Below, one piece after another: positions 17,077-24,719 of a stretch of 64,000 nt of DNA. The notes under the pieces are model-generated. The model did no database searches and was not told the origin of the DNA. It saw only the letters and a program-made list of their open reading frames with translations. Both the position numbers and the translations under genes were made by a program. This stretch comes from Aliishimia sp965656085 (GTDB lineage: Bacteria; Pseudomonadota; Alphaproteobacteria; Rhodobacterales; Rhodobacteraceae), in assembly GCA_965656085.1 (NCBI GenBank), contig CBFHJA010000012.1, positions 1-64,000 on the forward strand. Reading direction: 5' to 3'. Position 1 is the stretch's first letter; the number at the start of each line of letters is the position of its first letter.

Positions 17077-17233
17077 TTGTTCACATCTCTGAGAGACCTT
17101 TTGGCCGTATCCGGTGGCAGCATATATCCGGATCAAGAGGCTCGGTTCTGGAACGTCCGGTCTCTATTCACTGTCCCTCGTTCCGTACTTGCGCCCTCGG
17201 CTTCCCTCAAAATATCGCCGAGGGCGCTTTTTT
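17077..17233 (+). ncRNA. candidate structured RNA (or long 3' leader) ending in a strong terminator
   Basis: A non-coding stretch with nested complementarity. AGAGACC (17092-17098) pairs with GGTCTCT (17159-17165). Inside it ATCCGG (17109-17114) pairs with CCGGAT (17128-17133). A terminator follows at 17191. The arrangement (rod, internal unpaired regions, own terminator, about 150-160 nt) would fit a small RNA such as a 6S-like RNA, but I see no diagnostic 6S sequence and no clear promoter. It may simply be the 3' untranslated part of the rlmB transcript. Confidence 0.35.
17191..17233 (+). terminator. strong intrinsic terminator
   Basis: An 11-bp perfect stem GCGCCCTCGGC (17191-17201) / GCCGAGGGCGC (17217-17227) is followed by six T residues. 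It ends transcription coming from the rlmB/zinc-ribbon side or from the candidate RNA, 43 bp before the CoA-binding protein gene. Confidence 0.88.
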
Positions 17234-17275
17234 CTCTGCCTTGCGCCAGGCCCTTCGCACGGCTAAGCGGAGGTC

Positions 17276-17746
17276 ATGACCCAGTATTCCGACCGTTTTC
17301 TCAAGGATATCCTCCGCCGGACCAAATGTGTCGCGGTGGTCGGTGTCTCGGCCAACCCCGTGCGCCCGTCCTACTATGTCGCGCGCTATCTGAAGCTGAA
17401 GGGGTTCCGTGTAATCCCGATCAACCCAGCGCTCGCAGGTCAAACCCTGTTTGGCGAGCCGGTCCATGCCGATCTGACCGCGCTGCCCGCCAAGGTGGAC
17501 ATGGTCGATATTTTTCGCCGTTCTGAGTTCGTGCCGGAGATCGTGGATCAGGCCATGACGTATATCCCGACGCTTAGAACGGTCTGGATGCAAATTGGTG
17601 TCGAACACAAGCAGGCGGCGGCCAAGGCCGAGGCAGCGGGGCTCGACGTGGTGCAGAACCGCTGTCCGAAAATCGAGTATCAGCGCTTGTTCGGAGAGCT
17701 GCGCATGGGCGGGTTCAACACCGGGGTTATTTCCTCGAAACTCTGA
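17276..17746 (+). CDS. CoA-binding domain protein (YccU-like)
   Basis: A 156-aa single-domain Rossmann-fold protein of the CoA_binding_2 family. It contains the nucleotide-loop region VAVVGVSANPVRPSYYVARYL, the central VDMVDIFRRSEFVPEIVDQA, and the C-terminal GLDVVQNRCPKIEYQRL that is very conserved in YccU-like proteins. The length is normal. The biochemical role is undefined. It is monocistronic: a strong terminator lies upstream and a 9-bp inverted repeat (GCTTGCATG/CATGCAAGC, about 17752-17785) follows the gene without a T run. Confidence 0.85.
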   Translation: MTQYSDRFLKDILRRTKCVAVVGVSANPVRPSYYVARYLKLKGFRVIPINPALAGQTLFGEPVHADLTALPAKVDMVDIFRRSEFVPEIVDQAMTYIPTLRTVWMQIGVEHKQAAAKAEAAGLDVVQNRCPKIEYQRLFGELRMGGFNTGVISSKL

Positions 17747-17943
17747 CAAATGCTTGCATGGTTCAGGATGCGCCGCATGCAAGCGCTCTTCCCGCCATGC
17801 AGTGCCCGCGTAAGCTCCGTGTCTGGCGATGCATGGCGTTTCTGGGTGACCTTCCCACCACAGCTTGGTCCAGCGTAGTTTTTCGGTGGGTGACGGCAGG
17901 CCGCGTGTCAGTCAACAAAAGGCGGAAAGATGCGCGGCGATAT

Positions 17944-18255
17944 TCAGTTGGAGCGGGAGGCCTTCTCGTCCAAACCGGACACGCCCTGCCGCCGGGCCAA
18001 TTCCTGCAGCACATCGGCCAGTGCCACGTCGCGCGCGGCCAGCATCACCAACAGGTGATAGAGCACGTCGGCAGCTTCGGCAGTGAGTCCCTCGCGATCA
18101 CCCCTGACCGCCTCAATGATCGCCTCCACCGCCTCTTCGCCGAATTTCTCGGCACATTTTTCCGGGCCCTTGGCCAGCAGTTTGGCAGTCCAGCTGGTCT
18201 GGGGATCCGCGCCCTTGCGCGCCTCGATGGTGGCGAAAAGATCGTCAAGGTTCAT
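17944..18255 (-). CDS. hisE: phosphoribosyl-ATP pyrophosphatase
   Basis: A 103-aa all-alpha NTP pyrophosphohydrolase for the second step of histidine synthesis, hydrolysing PR-ATP to PR-AMP. Metal-binding acidic motifs are visible in KFGEEAVEAIIEAV and AADVLYHLLVML. It is a separate HisE, not fused to HisI. It is the last gene of the hisA-hisF-hisE run, 15 bp after hisF, so probably cotranscribed. Confidence 0.95.
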   Translation of the reverse strand: MNLDDLFATIEARKGADPQTSWTAKLLAKGPEKCAEKFGEEAVEAIIEAVRGDREGLTAEAADVLYHLLVMLAARDVALADVLQELARRQGVSGLDEKASRSN

Positions 18256-18270
18256 AGCGCTTGCCTTGCA

Positions 18271-19041
18271 TCATGTGCGTAATGTGAGCCTCATTGGGAT
18301 GCCTGCAGCGGCCATATACGCCTTGGCCTCGCTGATGGTGTAGGTGCCGAAATGGAAGATCGACGCGGCAAGTACGGCAGAGGCATGCCCTTGCGTGACC
18401 CCTTCGACAAGGTGGTCGAGCGTGCCAACGCCGCCCGAGGCGATCACCGGGATGTCCACAGCATCACAGATTGCACGGGTGAGCGCGATATTGAACCCCG
18501 CCTTGGTGCCATCGCGGTCCATCGAGGTCAGCAGGATTTCCCCGGCCCCTTGCGCTGCCGCGGTGCGGGCGAACGCGACCGCGTCGATGCCCGTGGGCTT
18601 GCGACCGCCATGGGTGAAAATCTCCCATTTGCCGGGGGAAACGGTCTTGGCGTCAATGGCGCAGACGATGCACTGGCTGCCGAACTGGTCGGCGGCGGCG
18701 CGCAGCACCGTGGGATCGGCCACGGCGGCGGAGTTGAAGCTCACCTTGTCCGCGCCTGCCAGCAGCAAATCGCGCACATCCTTGGAGGTGCGCACGCCGC
18801 CGCCCACTGTCAGGGGGATAAAGCAATGCTCGGCGGTGCGCTGGACCAGATCGAACATCGTGCCGCGGTTTTCATGGGTGGCGTGAATGTCGAGAAAGCA
18901 CAACTCGTCCGCGCCCGCCGCGTCATAGGCTTTGGCCGCCTCCACCGGGTCGCCCGCGTCGATCAGGTCCACGAAGTTCACGCCCTTGACCACACGGCCA
19001 TCGGCGACGTCAAGGCAGGGGATGATGCGGGTTTTCAGCAT
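18271..19041 (-). CDS. hisF: imidazole glycerol phosphate synthase, cyclase subunit
   Basis: A 256-aa TIM barrel that joins PRFAR with ammonia from HisH to give IGP and AICAR. Catalytic aspartates are in the N-terminal segment RIIPCLDVADGRVVKG (D11) and in SMDRDGTKAGFN. Phosphate-binding glycine motifs IASGGVGTLDHL and GGGVRTSKD are present. Its partner HisH is 2.7 kb upstream, beyond hisA and two unrelated genes, so the subunits are not in one uninterrupted operon here. Confidence 0.96.
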   Translation of the reverse strand: MLKTRIIPCLDVADGRVVKGVNFVDLIDAGDPVEAAKAYDAAGADELCFLDIHATHENRGTMFDLVQRTAEHCFIPLTVGGGVRTSKDVRDLLLAGADKVSFNSAAVADPTVLRAAADQFGSQCIVCAIDAKTVSPGKWEIFTHGGRKPTGIDAVAFARTAAAQGAGEILLTSMDRDGTKAGFNIALTRAICDAVDIPVIASGGVGTLDHLVEGVTQGHASAVLAASIFHFGTYTISEAKAYMAAAGIPMRLTLRT

Positions 19042-19080
19042 GGGTCTGCCTTAGCGGCCCGGGGCGCTTTCGGCAAGCCG

Positions 19081-19138
19081 CCGGGGGTTTCACACCCCCG
19101 GACCCCCGTGGGATATTTTTGGCCAAAGGAAAACAGGA
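19081..19138. repeat. hairpin plus GGGATATTT/GGCCAAAGGAA dispersed repeat, copy 1
   Basis: Between hisF and hisA: a perfect 8-bp hairpin CCGGGGGT/ACCCCCGG with a 5-nt loop, then GACCCCCGTGGGATATTT and GGCCAAAGGAAAACAGG. The same arrangement recurs at 62553-62614. Elements of this form are common in intergenic DNA of Rhodobacteraceae; the function is unknown. Confidence 0.65.
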
Positions 19139-19141
19139 ATG

Positions 19142-19861
19142 TCATTCCTTCAGAGCGGCGAGGGCCTCTTTGAGATCGATGGCGCCATCATAGAGGGCGC
19201 GGCCCGAGATCGCGCCGGAGATCACGCTTGTGGCCTTGAGGGATTGAAGGTCGGCGAGGGAGGACACGCCGCCGCTCGCAATCACCGGGATCGAGACCGC
19301 ACGGGCCAGCCCCTCAGTGGCCTCTATGTTCGGGCCGCCCATCGCGCCATCGCGGTTGATATCGGTGTAGATGATCGCCGCCACGCCTGCATCCTCGAAG
19401 CTGCGCGCGAGGTCTGTGGCGTCCACGTCCGTTTCTTCCGCCCAGCCTTTCGTGGCCACCTTGCCGCCGCGCGCGTCGATGCCCACCGCCACATGACCCG
19501 GAAAGGCCCGGGCCGCCTCGCGCACCAGAGCGGGGTTTTCCACCGCAACCGTGCCGAGGATCACCCGTTGCAGGCCCTTGGAGAGCCACATCTCGATCGT
19601 CGCCATGTCGCGGATGCCGCCACCAAGCTGTGCGGGAACGTCTGTGGCCTTGAGGATCGCTTCGACCGCTGCGGCGTTGACCGGGGTGCCGGCAAAGGCG
19701 CCGTTGAGATCCACGAGGTGCAGCCATTCGCAGCCCGCTTGGACGAACTCCAGCGCCTGCGCGGCCGGGTCATCGTTGAACACCGTCGAGCGGTCCATGT
19801 CGCCATGCACCAGCCGCACGGCCTGTCCGTCCTTGAGGTCGATGGCGGGGTAGAGGATCAT
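19142..19861 (-). CDS. hisA: ProFAR isomerase (HisA)
   Basis: 1-(5-phosphoribosyl)-5-[(5-phosphoribosylamino)methylideneamino]imidazole-4-carboxamide isomerase, fourth enzyme of histidine synthesis. It is a TIM barrel homologous to HisF. Catalytic aspartates are in YPAIDLKDGQAVRL and in YTDINRDGAMGGPN; phosphate-binding loops LGGGIRDM and ASGGVSSLADL are visible. I start it at 19861 (MILYPAID, AGGAG ribosome site 10 bp upstream), giving 239 aa; the frame is open further but the extension is not family-like. Confidence 0.95.
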   Translation of the reverse strand: MILYPAIDLKDGQAVRLVHGDMDRSTVFNDDPAAQALEFVQAGCEWLHLVDLNGAFAGTPVNAAAVEAILKATDVPAQLGGGIRDMATIEMWLSKGLQRVILGTVAVENPALVREAARAFPGHVAVGIDARGGKVATKGWAEETDVDATDLARSFEDAGVAAIIYTDINRDGAMGGPNIEATEGLARAVSIPVIASGGVSSLADLQSLKATSVISGAISGRALYDGAIDLKEALAALKE

Positions 19862-19995
19862 GGCGCTGCGCTCCTGTTGTCTGGCCGCGCTCCTGCCATG
19901 GCGGCGCGGGTGATGCAACGGGGCGACGCGTGGTCAGGCTTGCTTGCGCCGGACCCTTTGCCGCACTCTGGCGTCAAACACGGGAGGACATTCAC

Positions 19996-20385
19996 ATGAC
20001 ACGCTTTTTGCTCACGCTCGCCACGGTCCTGATCGCTGGCGCAGCCCAGGCCGATCCGGTGCACGGAACATGGCAAACCGCCAAGGACGACAACGGCAAT
20101 TTTGGCCATATCCGCATCGCACCGTGTGGAAGCGCGATTTGTGGCACGCTCGTCAAAAGCTTCGACGCGTCTGGCGCACCGCTCGACAGCCCCAATAACG
20201 GCCGCAAGATCATCTGGGACATGCAGGCGCAGGGCGGCGGGGCTTATGGGAAAGGGAAGGTCTGGTCTCCGGACCGGGACAAGACCTACAACTCGAAGAT
20301 GCAGCTCAATGGCAATGCGCTGGCGATCTCAGGCTGCGTGCTTGGCATCTGCCGCGATGGCGGCACATGGAGGCGGGTCGACTGA
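19996..20385 (+). CDS. DUF2147 periplasmic protein
   Basis: A 129-aa protein. A clear signal peptide (MTRFLLTLATVLIAGAAQA) is followed by DPVHGTWQT, the usual start of mature DUF2147 proteins. Four cysteines in two close pairs (CGSAIC and CVLGIC) suggest disulfides in the periplasm, and the conserved IIWDMQ stretch is present. Function is unknown; related proteins have been described as small beta-barrels near metabolic genes. GGGAGGA ribosome site precedes the ATG. It is the only plus-strand gene inside the histidine region. Confidence 0.82.
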   Translation: MTRFLLTLATVLIAGAAQADPVHGTWQTAKDDNGNFGHIRIAPCGSAICGTLVKSFDASGAPLDSPNNGRKIIWDMQAQGGGAYGKGKVWSPDRDKTYNSKMQLNGNALAISGCVLGICRDGGTWRRVD

Positions 20386-20400
20386 GCAGGGCTTGCGCGG

Positions 20401-21615
20401 TCAGGCTGCCGGGTCCGTCACGCGGCGCATGTGCCGCGTGGCAATCCAGCGGTCCAGCCGCCACAGCCCCCAAGCCAGCGGGATGGCGGCCAGACCGCCG
20501 ATCACGTAGGCCAGCGGTTCGTCGAAATAGCTCTCGAAGAACTGCGTGTAGGCATGAATTCCGCCGAAGGTCATCGCGGTGTTAAACAGGCCGCGCTGCG
20601 CGGTATGCGCGGCCCAGGCCACAATCGCGACCAACGCGACGGCCCACAGAACCGAATAGAGGCCCTCGGACAGAACGAGCGCAGTGCTCCGGAATGCGTC
20701 CATCGCGGCGCGCCATTGCTCCCAGTCCATCGCGGCGCGCCATTGCTCCCAGTCCATATCGGCGCGCCCAAAATCAGCGCGTGGCCCCCAGACCGTTTCG
20801 CCCACCACATCGCCCCAGAGCGAACCTACCAGCGCGCACAGATTGGCAACGATGAAGGCCAGCACGGCCAGCACCCGGGCATGGCGGGCGGTCCGATCGG
20901 GCCTGTGCACGGCGATCCACAGGCAGGCGGCGATCAGCGCCGTCATTTGCAGGATCGAGAGTGTGGATTCCGGCGAGTAGAACACATAGGCCGCGTGGAA
21001 ATAGATCGTGCCGGTATCGAGCGCTTGGGCAAAGGGCACGATGGCAAGCGCCGTCACAAGCCGGATGTCGATCAGCCATCCCGCCCCGGCCAGCAGCGTG
21101 GCCGCATAAAGGTAGAACAGGGCGACGGGCAGGCCGGTCAGGTCGGCCTGAGAGATCAGGTAGCCGATGCCGACCAGATGCATCGCCACCCCCATCAGCA
21201 GGATGGCCCCTGTCACAAAGGGCGCCTGATGCAGATGGGCCGTGTAGAGCCACGTGAGGGCCGCGGCCACGGCAAGCCCCGCCACAGCCATGACTGGGCC
21301 CGCGATGTCCGAATAGCTCTCGATGAGCTCGATACTGGCACCGCCGATCAGCAGACCCGCCCCGATCAGCGCCGCCGCATTGCCGAACATGTCGAACAGA
21401 GCGCTCCCGAAGCGCAGGATCGCAGCGCCGAGACCCAGAGCCACCAGCCCGAGTGTGGCCACCGAGGCCGGGGTGCCAAGCCAGACGATGAACCCGCCCG
21501 TCGCCGCGAGGATGCCAAGGCACAGCAGGCTGTTGACCGCCAGCCGGACCATCGTGGCCCGTGCCCGCGCTTCGATCTCGGCCGCCTGATCGGGGGCAAT
21601 CACCCCGTCCGCCAC
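20401..21615 (-). CDS. DUF2157-like multi-pass membrane protein with internal 9-residue duplication
   Basis: A 404-aa polytopic membrane protein with about ten hydrophobic helices after a short cytosolic N-terminus (VIAPDQAAEIEARARATMV), as in DUF2157 proteins. The GTG at 21615 directly follows an in-frame stop, so the true start is there or slightly downstream. A soluble loop carries a perfect tandem copy of WEQWRAAMD, encoded by two identical 27-bp units at 20701-20754. Function is unknown. It lies between hisH and the DUF2147 gene and interrupts the his cluster; it could share the hisB-hisH transcript. Confidence 0.78.
   Translation of the reverse strand: MADGVIAPDQAAEIEARARATMVRLAVNSLLCLGILAATGGFIVWLGTPASVATLGLVALGLGAAILRFGSALFDMFGNAAALIGAGLLIGGASIELIESYSDIAGPVMAVAGLAVAAALTWLYTAHLHQAPFVTGAILLMGVAMHLVGIGYLISQADLTGLPVALFYLYAATLLAGAGWLIDIRLVTALAIVPFAQALDTGTIYFHAAYVFYSPESTLSILQMTALIAACLWIAVHRPDRTARHARVLAVLAFIVANLCALVGSLWGDVVGETVWGPRADFGRADMDWEQWRAAMDWEQWRAAMDAFRSTALVLSEGLYSVLWAVALVAIVAWAAHTAQRGLFNTAMTFGGIHAYTQFFESYFDEPLAYVIGGLAAIPLAWGLWRLDRWIATRHMRRVTDPAA
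20701..20754. repeat. perfect 27-bp tandem duplication in the DUF2157 gene
   Basis: Two identical 27-bp units (20701-20727 and 20728-20754), followed by a partial third unit, encode WEQWRAAMD twice in frame. Perfect identity implies a recent slippage event. Confidence 0.9.
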
Positions 21616-21734
21616 TAACTGTTCCGTGTCTGCAATCGCGTGAATGGCTTGGGTCCTCCGAAACGGTCTTCGCGCTCCTTATACCAGAAGAGCGGCAGGC
21701 CAGTATGACCCCGCGCAAACCATGCCCGGATCGG

Positions 21735-22376
21735 TCACACCGACCAGCGCAGGAAATTTCCGATCATCCGCAGGCCTGCCGTTTGGCTCTTTTCGGGGTG
21801 GAACTGCGTGCCGATCATGTTGTCGCGGGCCACGATGGCCGTGACATCGCCTGCGTAATCAACATGCGCCAGCCGCTGGGACGGGTCGCCCATCACCATC
21901 TGGTAGGAGTGGACGAAATACGCGTGATCACCCGTGGCCACACCATCGAGCACCGGATGGGGGGTATCAATCACCAGATCGTTCCAGCCCATATGCGGCA
22001 CTTTCAGCGCGGGATCGGCGGGCGTGATCTTGTGCACCTCGCCGTCGATCCAGCCAAGGCCTTTGGTCACTTCGTATTCATACCCGGCGCGGGCCATGAG
22101 CTGCATCCCGACACAGATACCCATAAAGGGCCGCGCCTTGACCTCGACCGCTTCGATCAGCGCGTCATAGGCCCCCGACGCGCCCTTCAGCGCCGCCATG
22201 CAGGCCGGGAAGGCGCCGTCGCCGGGCAGAACGATGCGGTCCGCGCGCGCGATGTCCTCGGCATGGCCTGACACGAGGATTTCCCCGCCATCCACTTCGC
22301 CCGCCATCCGCTCAAAGGCTTTATGGGCCGAGTGCAGATTGCCGCTCTCGTAGTCGATCAGAACCGTCAGGCTCAT
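21735..22376 (-). CDS. hisH: imidazole glycerol phosphate synthase, glutamine amidotransferase subunit
   Basis: A 213-aa class I glutamine amidotransferase that supplies ammonia to HisF. The catalytic triad is visible: nucleophile Cys in FMGICVGMQLM, and His/Glu in GTQFHPEKSQ near the C-terminus. The start LIDYESGNLHS is typical of HisH. Its ATG overlaps the hisB stop by 4 bp (ATGA), showing translational coupling. The partner hisF is 2.7 kb downstream. Confidence 0.96.
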   Translation of the reverse strand: MSLTVLIDYESGNLHSAHKAFERMAGEVDGGEILVSGHAEDIARADRIVLPGDGAFPACMAALKGASGAYDALIEAVEVKARPFMGICVGMQLMARAGYEYEVTKGLGWIDGEVHKITPADPALKVPHMGWNDLVIDTPHPVLDGVATGDHAYFVHSYQMVMGDPSQRLAHVDYAGDVTAIVARDNMIGTQFHPEKSQTAGLRMIGNFLRWSV

Positions 22377-22960
22377 AGGATGCCCTTGGTCGAGGGCACG
22401 GCATCGGCCTTGCGCGGGTCCACTTCGAGCGCGTCCCGCAGGCTGCGCGCCACGGCTTTGAACGCGGCTTCGGCGATGTGGTGCGAGTTGACGCCGTGGA
22501 GCTGATCCACATGCAAAGTGATCCCGCCATGGGTCGAGAAGGCCTGAAAGAACTCGCGGACAAGTTCGGTGTCGAAGGTGCCGATCTTCGCGGTGGGCAG
22601 ATCTACATTCCAGACGAGAAAGGGTCGCCCCGACAGGTCGAGTGCGCAGCGCACCAGCGCGTCATCCATCGGCAACAGGCACGACCCATAACGCACGATC
22701 CCGCGTTTGTCGCCCATGGCTTGGCTCAGGGCCTGACCGAGGGCGATGCCCACATCCTCGACCGTGTGGTGATCGTCGATATGCAGATCGCCCGAGCAGC
22801 GCACTGTCATGTCGATCAGCGCGTGGCGGGCAAGCTGGTCCAGCATGTGATCAAAGAACCCGACCCCAGTCTGGTTGTGATAGGCCCCGGTCCCGTCGAG
22901 AGTGATCTCGACCGAGATGTCGGTCTCGGCGGTCTTGCGTGTGAGGCTGGCTGTCCGCAT
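22373..22960 (-). CDS. hisB: imidazoleglycerol-phosphate dehydratase
   Basis: A 195-aa monofunctional IGPD that dehydrates IGP to imidazole acetol phosphate. Manganese-binding histidine motifs are present: FFDHMLDQLARH, DDHHTVEDVG, and the C-terminal HGVNSHHIAEAAFK. There is no HisB phosphatase domain, so histidinol-phosphatase is encoded elsewhere. It is the first gene of the his cluster here and overlaps hisH by 4 bp. Confidence 0.96.
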   Translation of the reverse strand: MRTASLTRKTAETDISVEITLDGTGAYHNQTGVGFFDHMLDQLARHALIDMTVRCSGDLHIDDHHTVEDVGIALGQALSQAMGDKRGIVRYGSCLLPMDDALVRCALDLSGRPFLVWNVDLPTAKIGTFDTELVREFFQAFSTHGGITLHVDQLHGVNSHHIAEAAFKAVARSLRDALEVDPRKADAVPSTKGIL

Positions 22961-23065
22961 GGCTTTGCTCCTTGTTGATCTGGCCTTTACCCCGCGCCGC
23001 GCCGCGAGGGAAGGGGAGGCGTTTCGCGATTGCAGCCCCCGTGGCGCTTATGCCAACCTTGGCCC

Positions 23066-23305
23066 ATGACGACCTGCGTGTTCATCCAGATTCGCTGCAA
23101 GCCCGGCACGACCTATCAGGTGGCCGATGCGCTTGCGCTCAAGGAACTTTATTCCGAGATGTATTCGACCTCGGGCGAGTACGATTTGCTGATGAAGGTC
23201 TACATTCCGGAAAGCGCGGATGTGGGCCATTTCGTCAACGATATGCTCGTAGATGTGCCGAACATCGAGCGCTCGCTGACCACGATGACGTTCAAGGCGT
23301 TCTGA
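23066..23305 (+). CDS. stand-alone Lrp/AsnC ligand-binding (RAM) domain protein
   Basis: A 79-aa protein consisting only of the alpha-beta ligand-binding/oligomerisation domain of Lrp/AsnC regulators. It has no helix-turn-helix. Residues such as GEYDLLMKVYIPESADVGHF and the tail TTMTFKAF fit the RAM fold. Such proteins may bind amino acids or modulate full-length Lrp proteins by mixed oligomers; no DNA binding is expected. It is transcribed divergently from hisB across about 100 bp, so a role in sensing amino acid state is attractive but unproven. Confidence 0.85.
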   Translation: MTTCVFIQIRCKPGTTYQVADALALKELYSEMYSTSGEYDLLMKVYIPESADVGHFVNDMLVDVPNIERSLTTMTFKAF

Positions 23306-23416
23306 GGCGGAGGGCGCGTTGCCCGTCGAGGTCCCGGATCAAGTCCTGGACGGGTATTCCAGAGTGAGCCCGCCCCGGACCGATCCGGGGCCTCGCGCCA
23401 AAAGGGCGCTGGGTTG

Positions 23417-24589
23417 TCAGGCCATTGCCCGCGCAGCAGCCATTGCCGACGCCCACGCCCATTGGAAATTGTACCCGCCGAGCCATCCGGTCACATCCAC
23501 CGCCTCGCCGATGGCATAGAGGCCGGCCACGCCCTTGGCCTGCATTGTCTTGCTCGACAGCGCGTCCGTGTCGATCCCGCCAAGGGTGACTTCGGCGGTG
23601 CGGTAGCCTTCGGTGCCCGAGGGGGTAAGTTGCCAGTCCTGCAGGCGGGCGCAAAGTGAAGACAGCGCCGTATCCGATTGATCCGCAAGGTTTCCGCGCA
23701 GATCGACCTCCGCGCTGAGGAACTCCACCAGCCGGTTGGGCAGGTGCCGCGCAAGCTCGGTCTTCAGCCCATGCCGCCCCTGCGCCTGCCGCTGCGCGCG
23801 CAGGCTCTCGAAGAGCCCGGCGGGTGAAAGGTCGACGCGCACCGCCTCGCCCTCGTGCCAATAGGACGAGGCCTGCAGCACTGCCGGGCCGGACAGGCCG
23901 CGATGGGTAAACAAAAGCGCCTCTTCGAAACAGGTCCCGTCCACTGTCGTCACGCGCGCCGAGGTGGCGACGCCCGAGATGTCCGCGAAACGGCGGTCCG
24001 AGAAGGTGAAGGGCACAAGGCCGGGGCGGGTCTCGGTCACCGCCAGCCCGAATTGCCGGGCGAGGTCATAGGCCAGCCCGGTCGCGCCCATCTTGGGGAT
24101 CGACTTGCCACCGGTGGCCAGAACGAGATTGCGCGCCTGAACAACCACCTGTCGGTCGTTCTTCACCAAACTTATGGCAAAGCCGTCCGGCGTGCGCTGC
24201 ACCTCGGCGATGCTGGTCTCCAGCCACATCTCCGCCCCGGCCTGCGCAATGAGGTCCAGCAGCATCGCAATGATCTGTTTTGCACTATCATCGCAGAAAA
24301 GCTGGCCGAGGGTCTTTTCGTGCCACGCGATGCCGGAGCGGTCCACGAGGTCGATGAAATCCCATTGCGTGTAGCGCGCCAGCGCGGATTTGCAGAAATG
24401 CGGGTTGCGCGACAGGAAACGGTCCGGGGCGGTGTGGAGATTGGTGAAGTTGCATCGCCCGCCGCCCGAGATGCGGATCTTCCCGCCCGGTTTTTTGGCA
24501 TGATCAACCACCAGCACCCGGCCCCCGGCATGGGCCGCGCACATCATGCCGGCGGCCCCGGCGCCAAGGATGAGGGTGTCGATCTGCAT
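23417..24589 (-). CDS. FAD-dependent oxidoreductase, HI0933/BaiN family
   Basis: A 390-aa flavoprotein. The N-terminal dinucleotide loop is LILGAGAAGMMCA, followed by KKPGGKIRISGGGRCNFTN, the signature of the HI0933/YhiN/BaiN group, and a second FAD contact LATGGKSIPKMG. Reaction and substrate are undefined in this family. It is divergent from ftsW, occupying the side of the murein cluster where murD would be expected in many relatives. Confidence 0.85.
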   Translation of the reverse strand: MQIDTLILGAGAAGMMCAAHAGGRVLVVDHAKKPGGKIRISGGGRCNFTNLHTAPDRFLSRNPHFCKSALARYTQWDFIDLVDRSGIAWHEKTLGQLFCDDSAKQIIAMLLDLIAQAGAEMWLETSIAEVQRTPDGFAISLVKNDRQVVVQARNLVLATGGKSIPKMGATGLAYDLARQFGLAVTETRPGLVPFTFSDRRFADISGVATSARVTTVDGTCFEEALLFTHRGLSGPAVLQASSYWHEGEAVRVDLSPAGLFESLRAQRQAQGRHGLKTELARHLPNRLVEFLSAEVDLRGNLADQSDTALSSLCARLQDWQLTPSGTEGYRTAEVTLGGIDTDALSSKTMQAKGVAGLYAIGEAVDVTGWLGGYNFQWAWASAMAAARAMA

Positions 24590-24719
24590 GGCGCCCGCTT
24601 GGCGCAGCGGCGCGCGGGGGTCAAGGGTGCAAAAACTCTGGCGAGAGAGCGCAAAAACCGCTACACTGTGGCGATAGACCCCGCGAACGGGGCGTTTCGA
24701 GGCAGATTGGCGGTTTGCA

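Noticed and set aside
17752..17785. Inverted repeat after the CoA-binding protein gene as an intrinsic terminator
   Set aside because: The 9-bp stem has a 15-16 nt loop and no T run on either side, so it is only noted in the gene entry.
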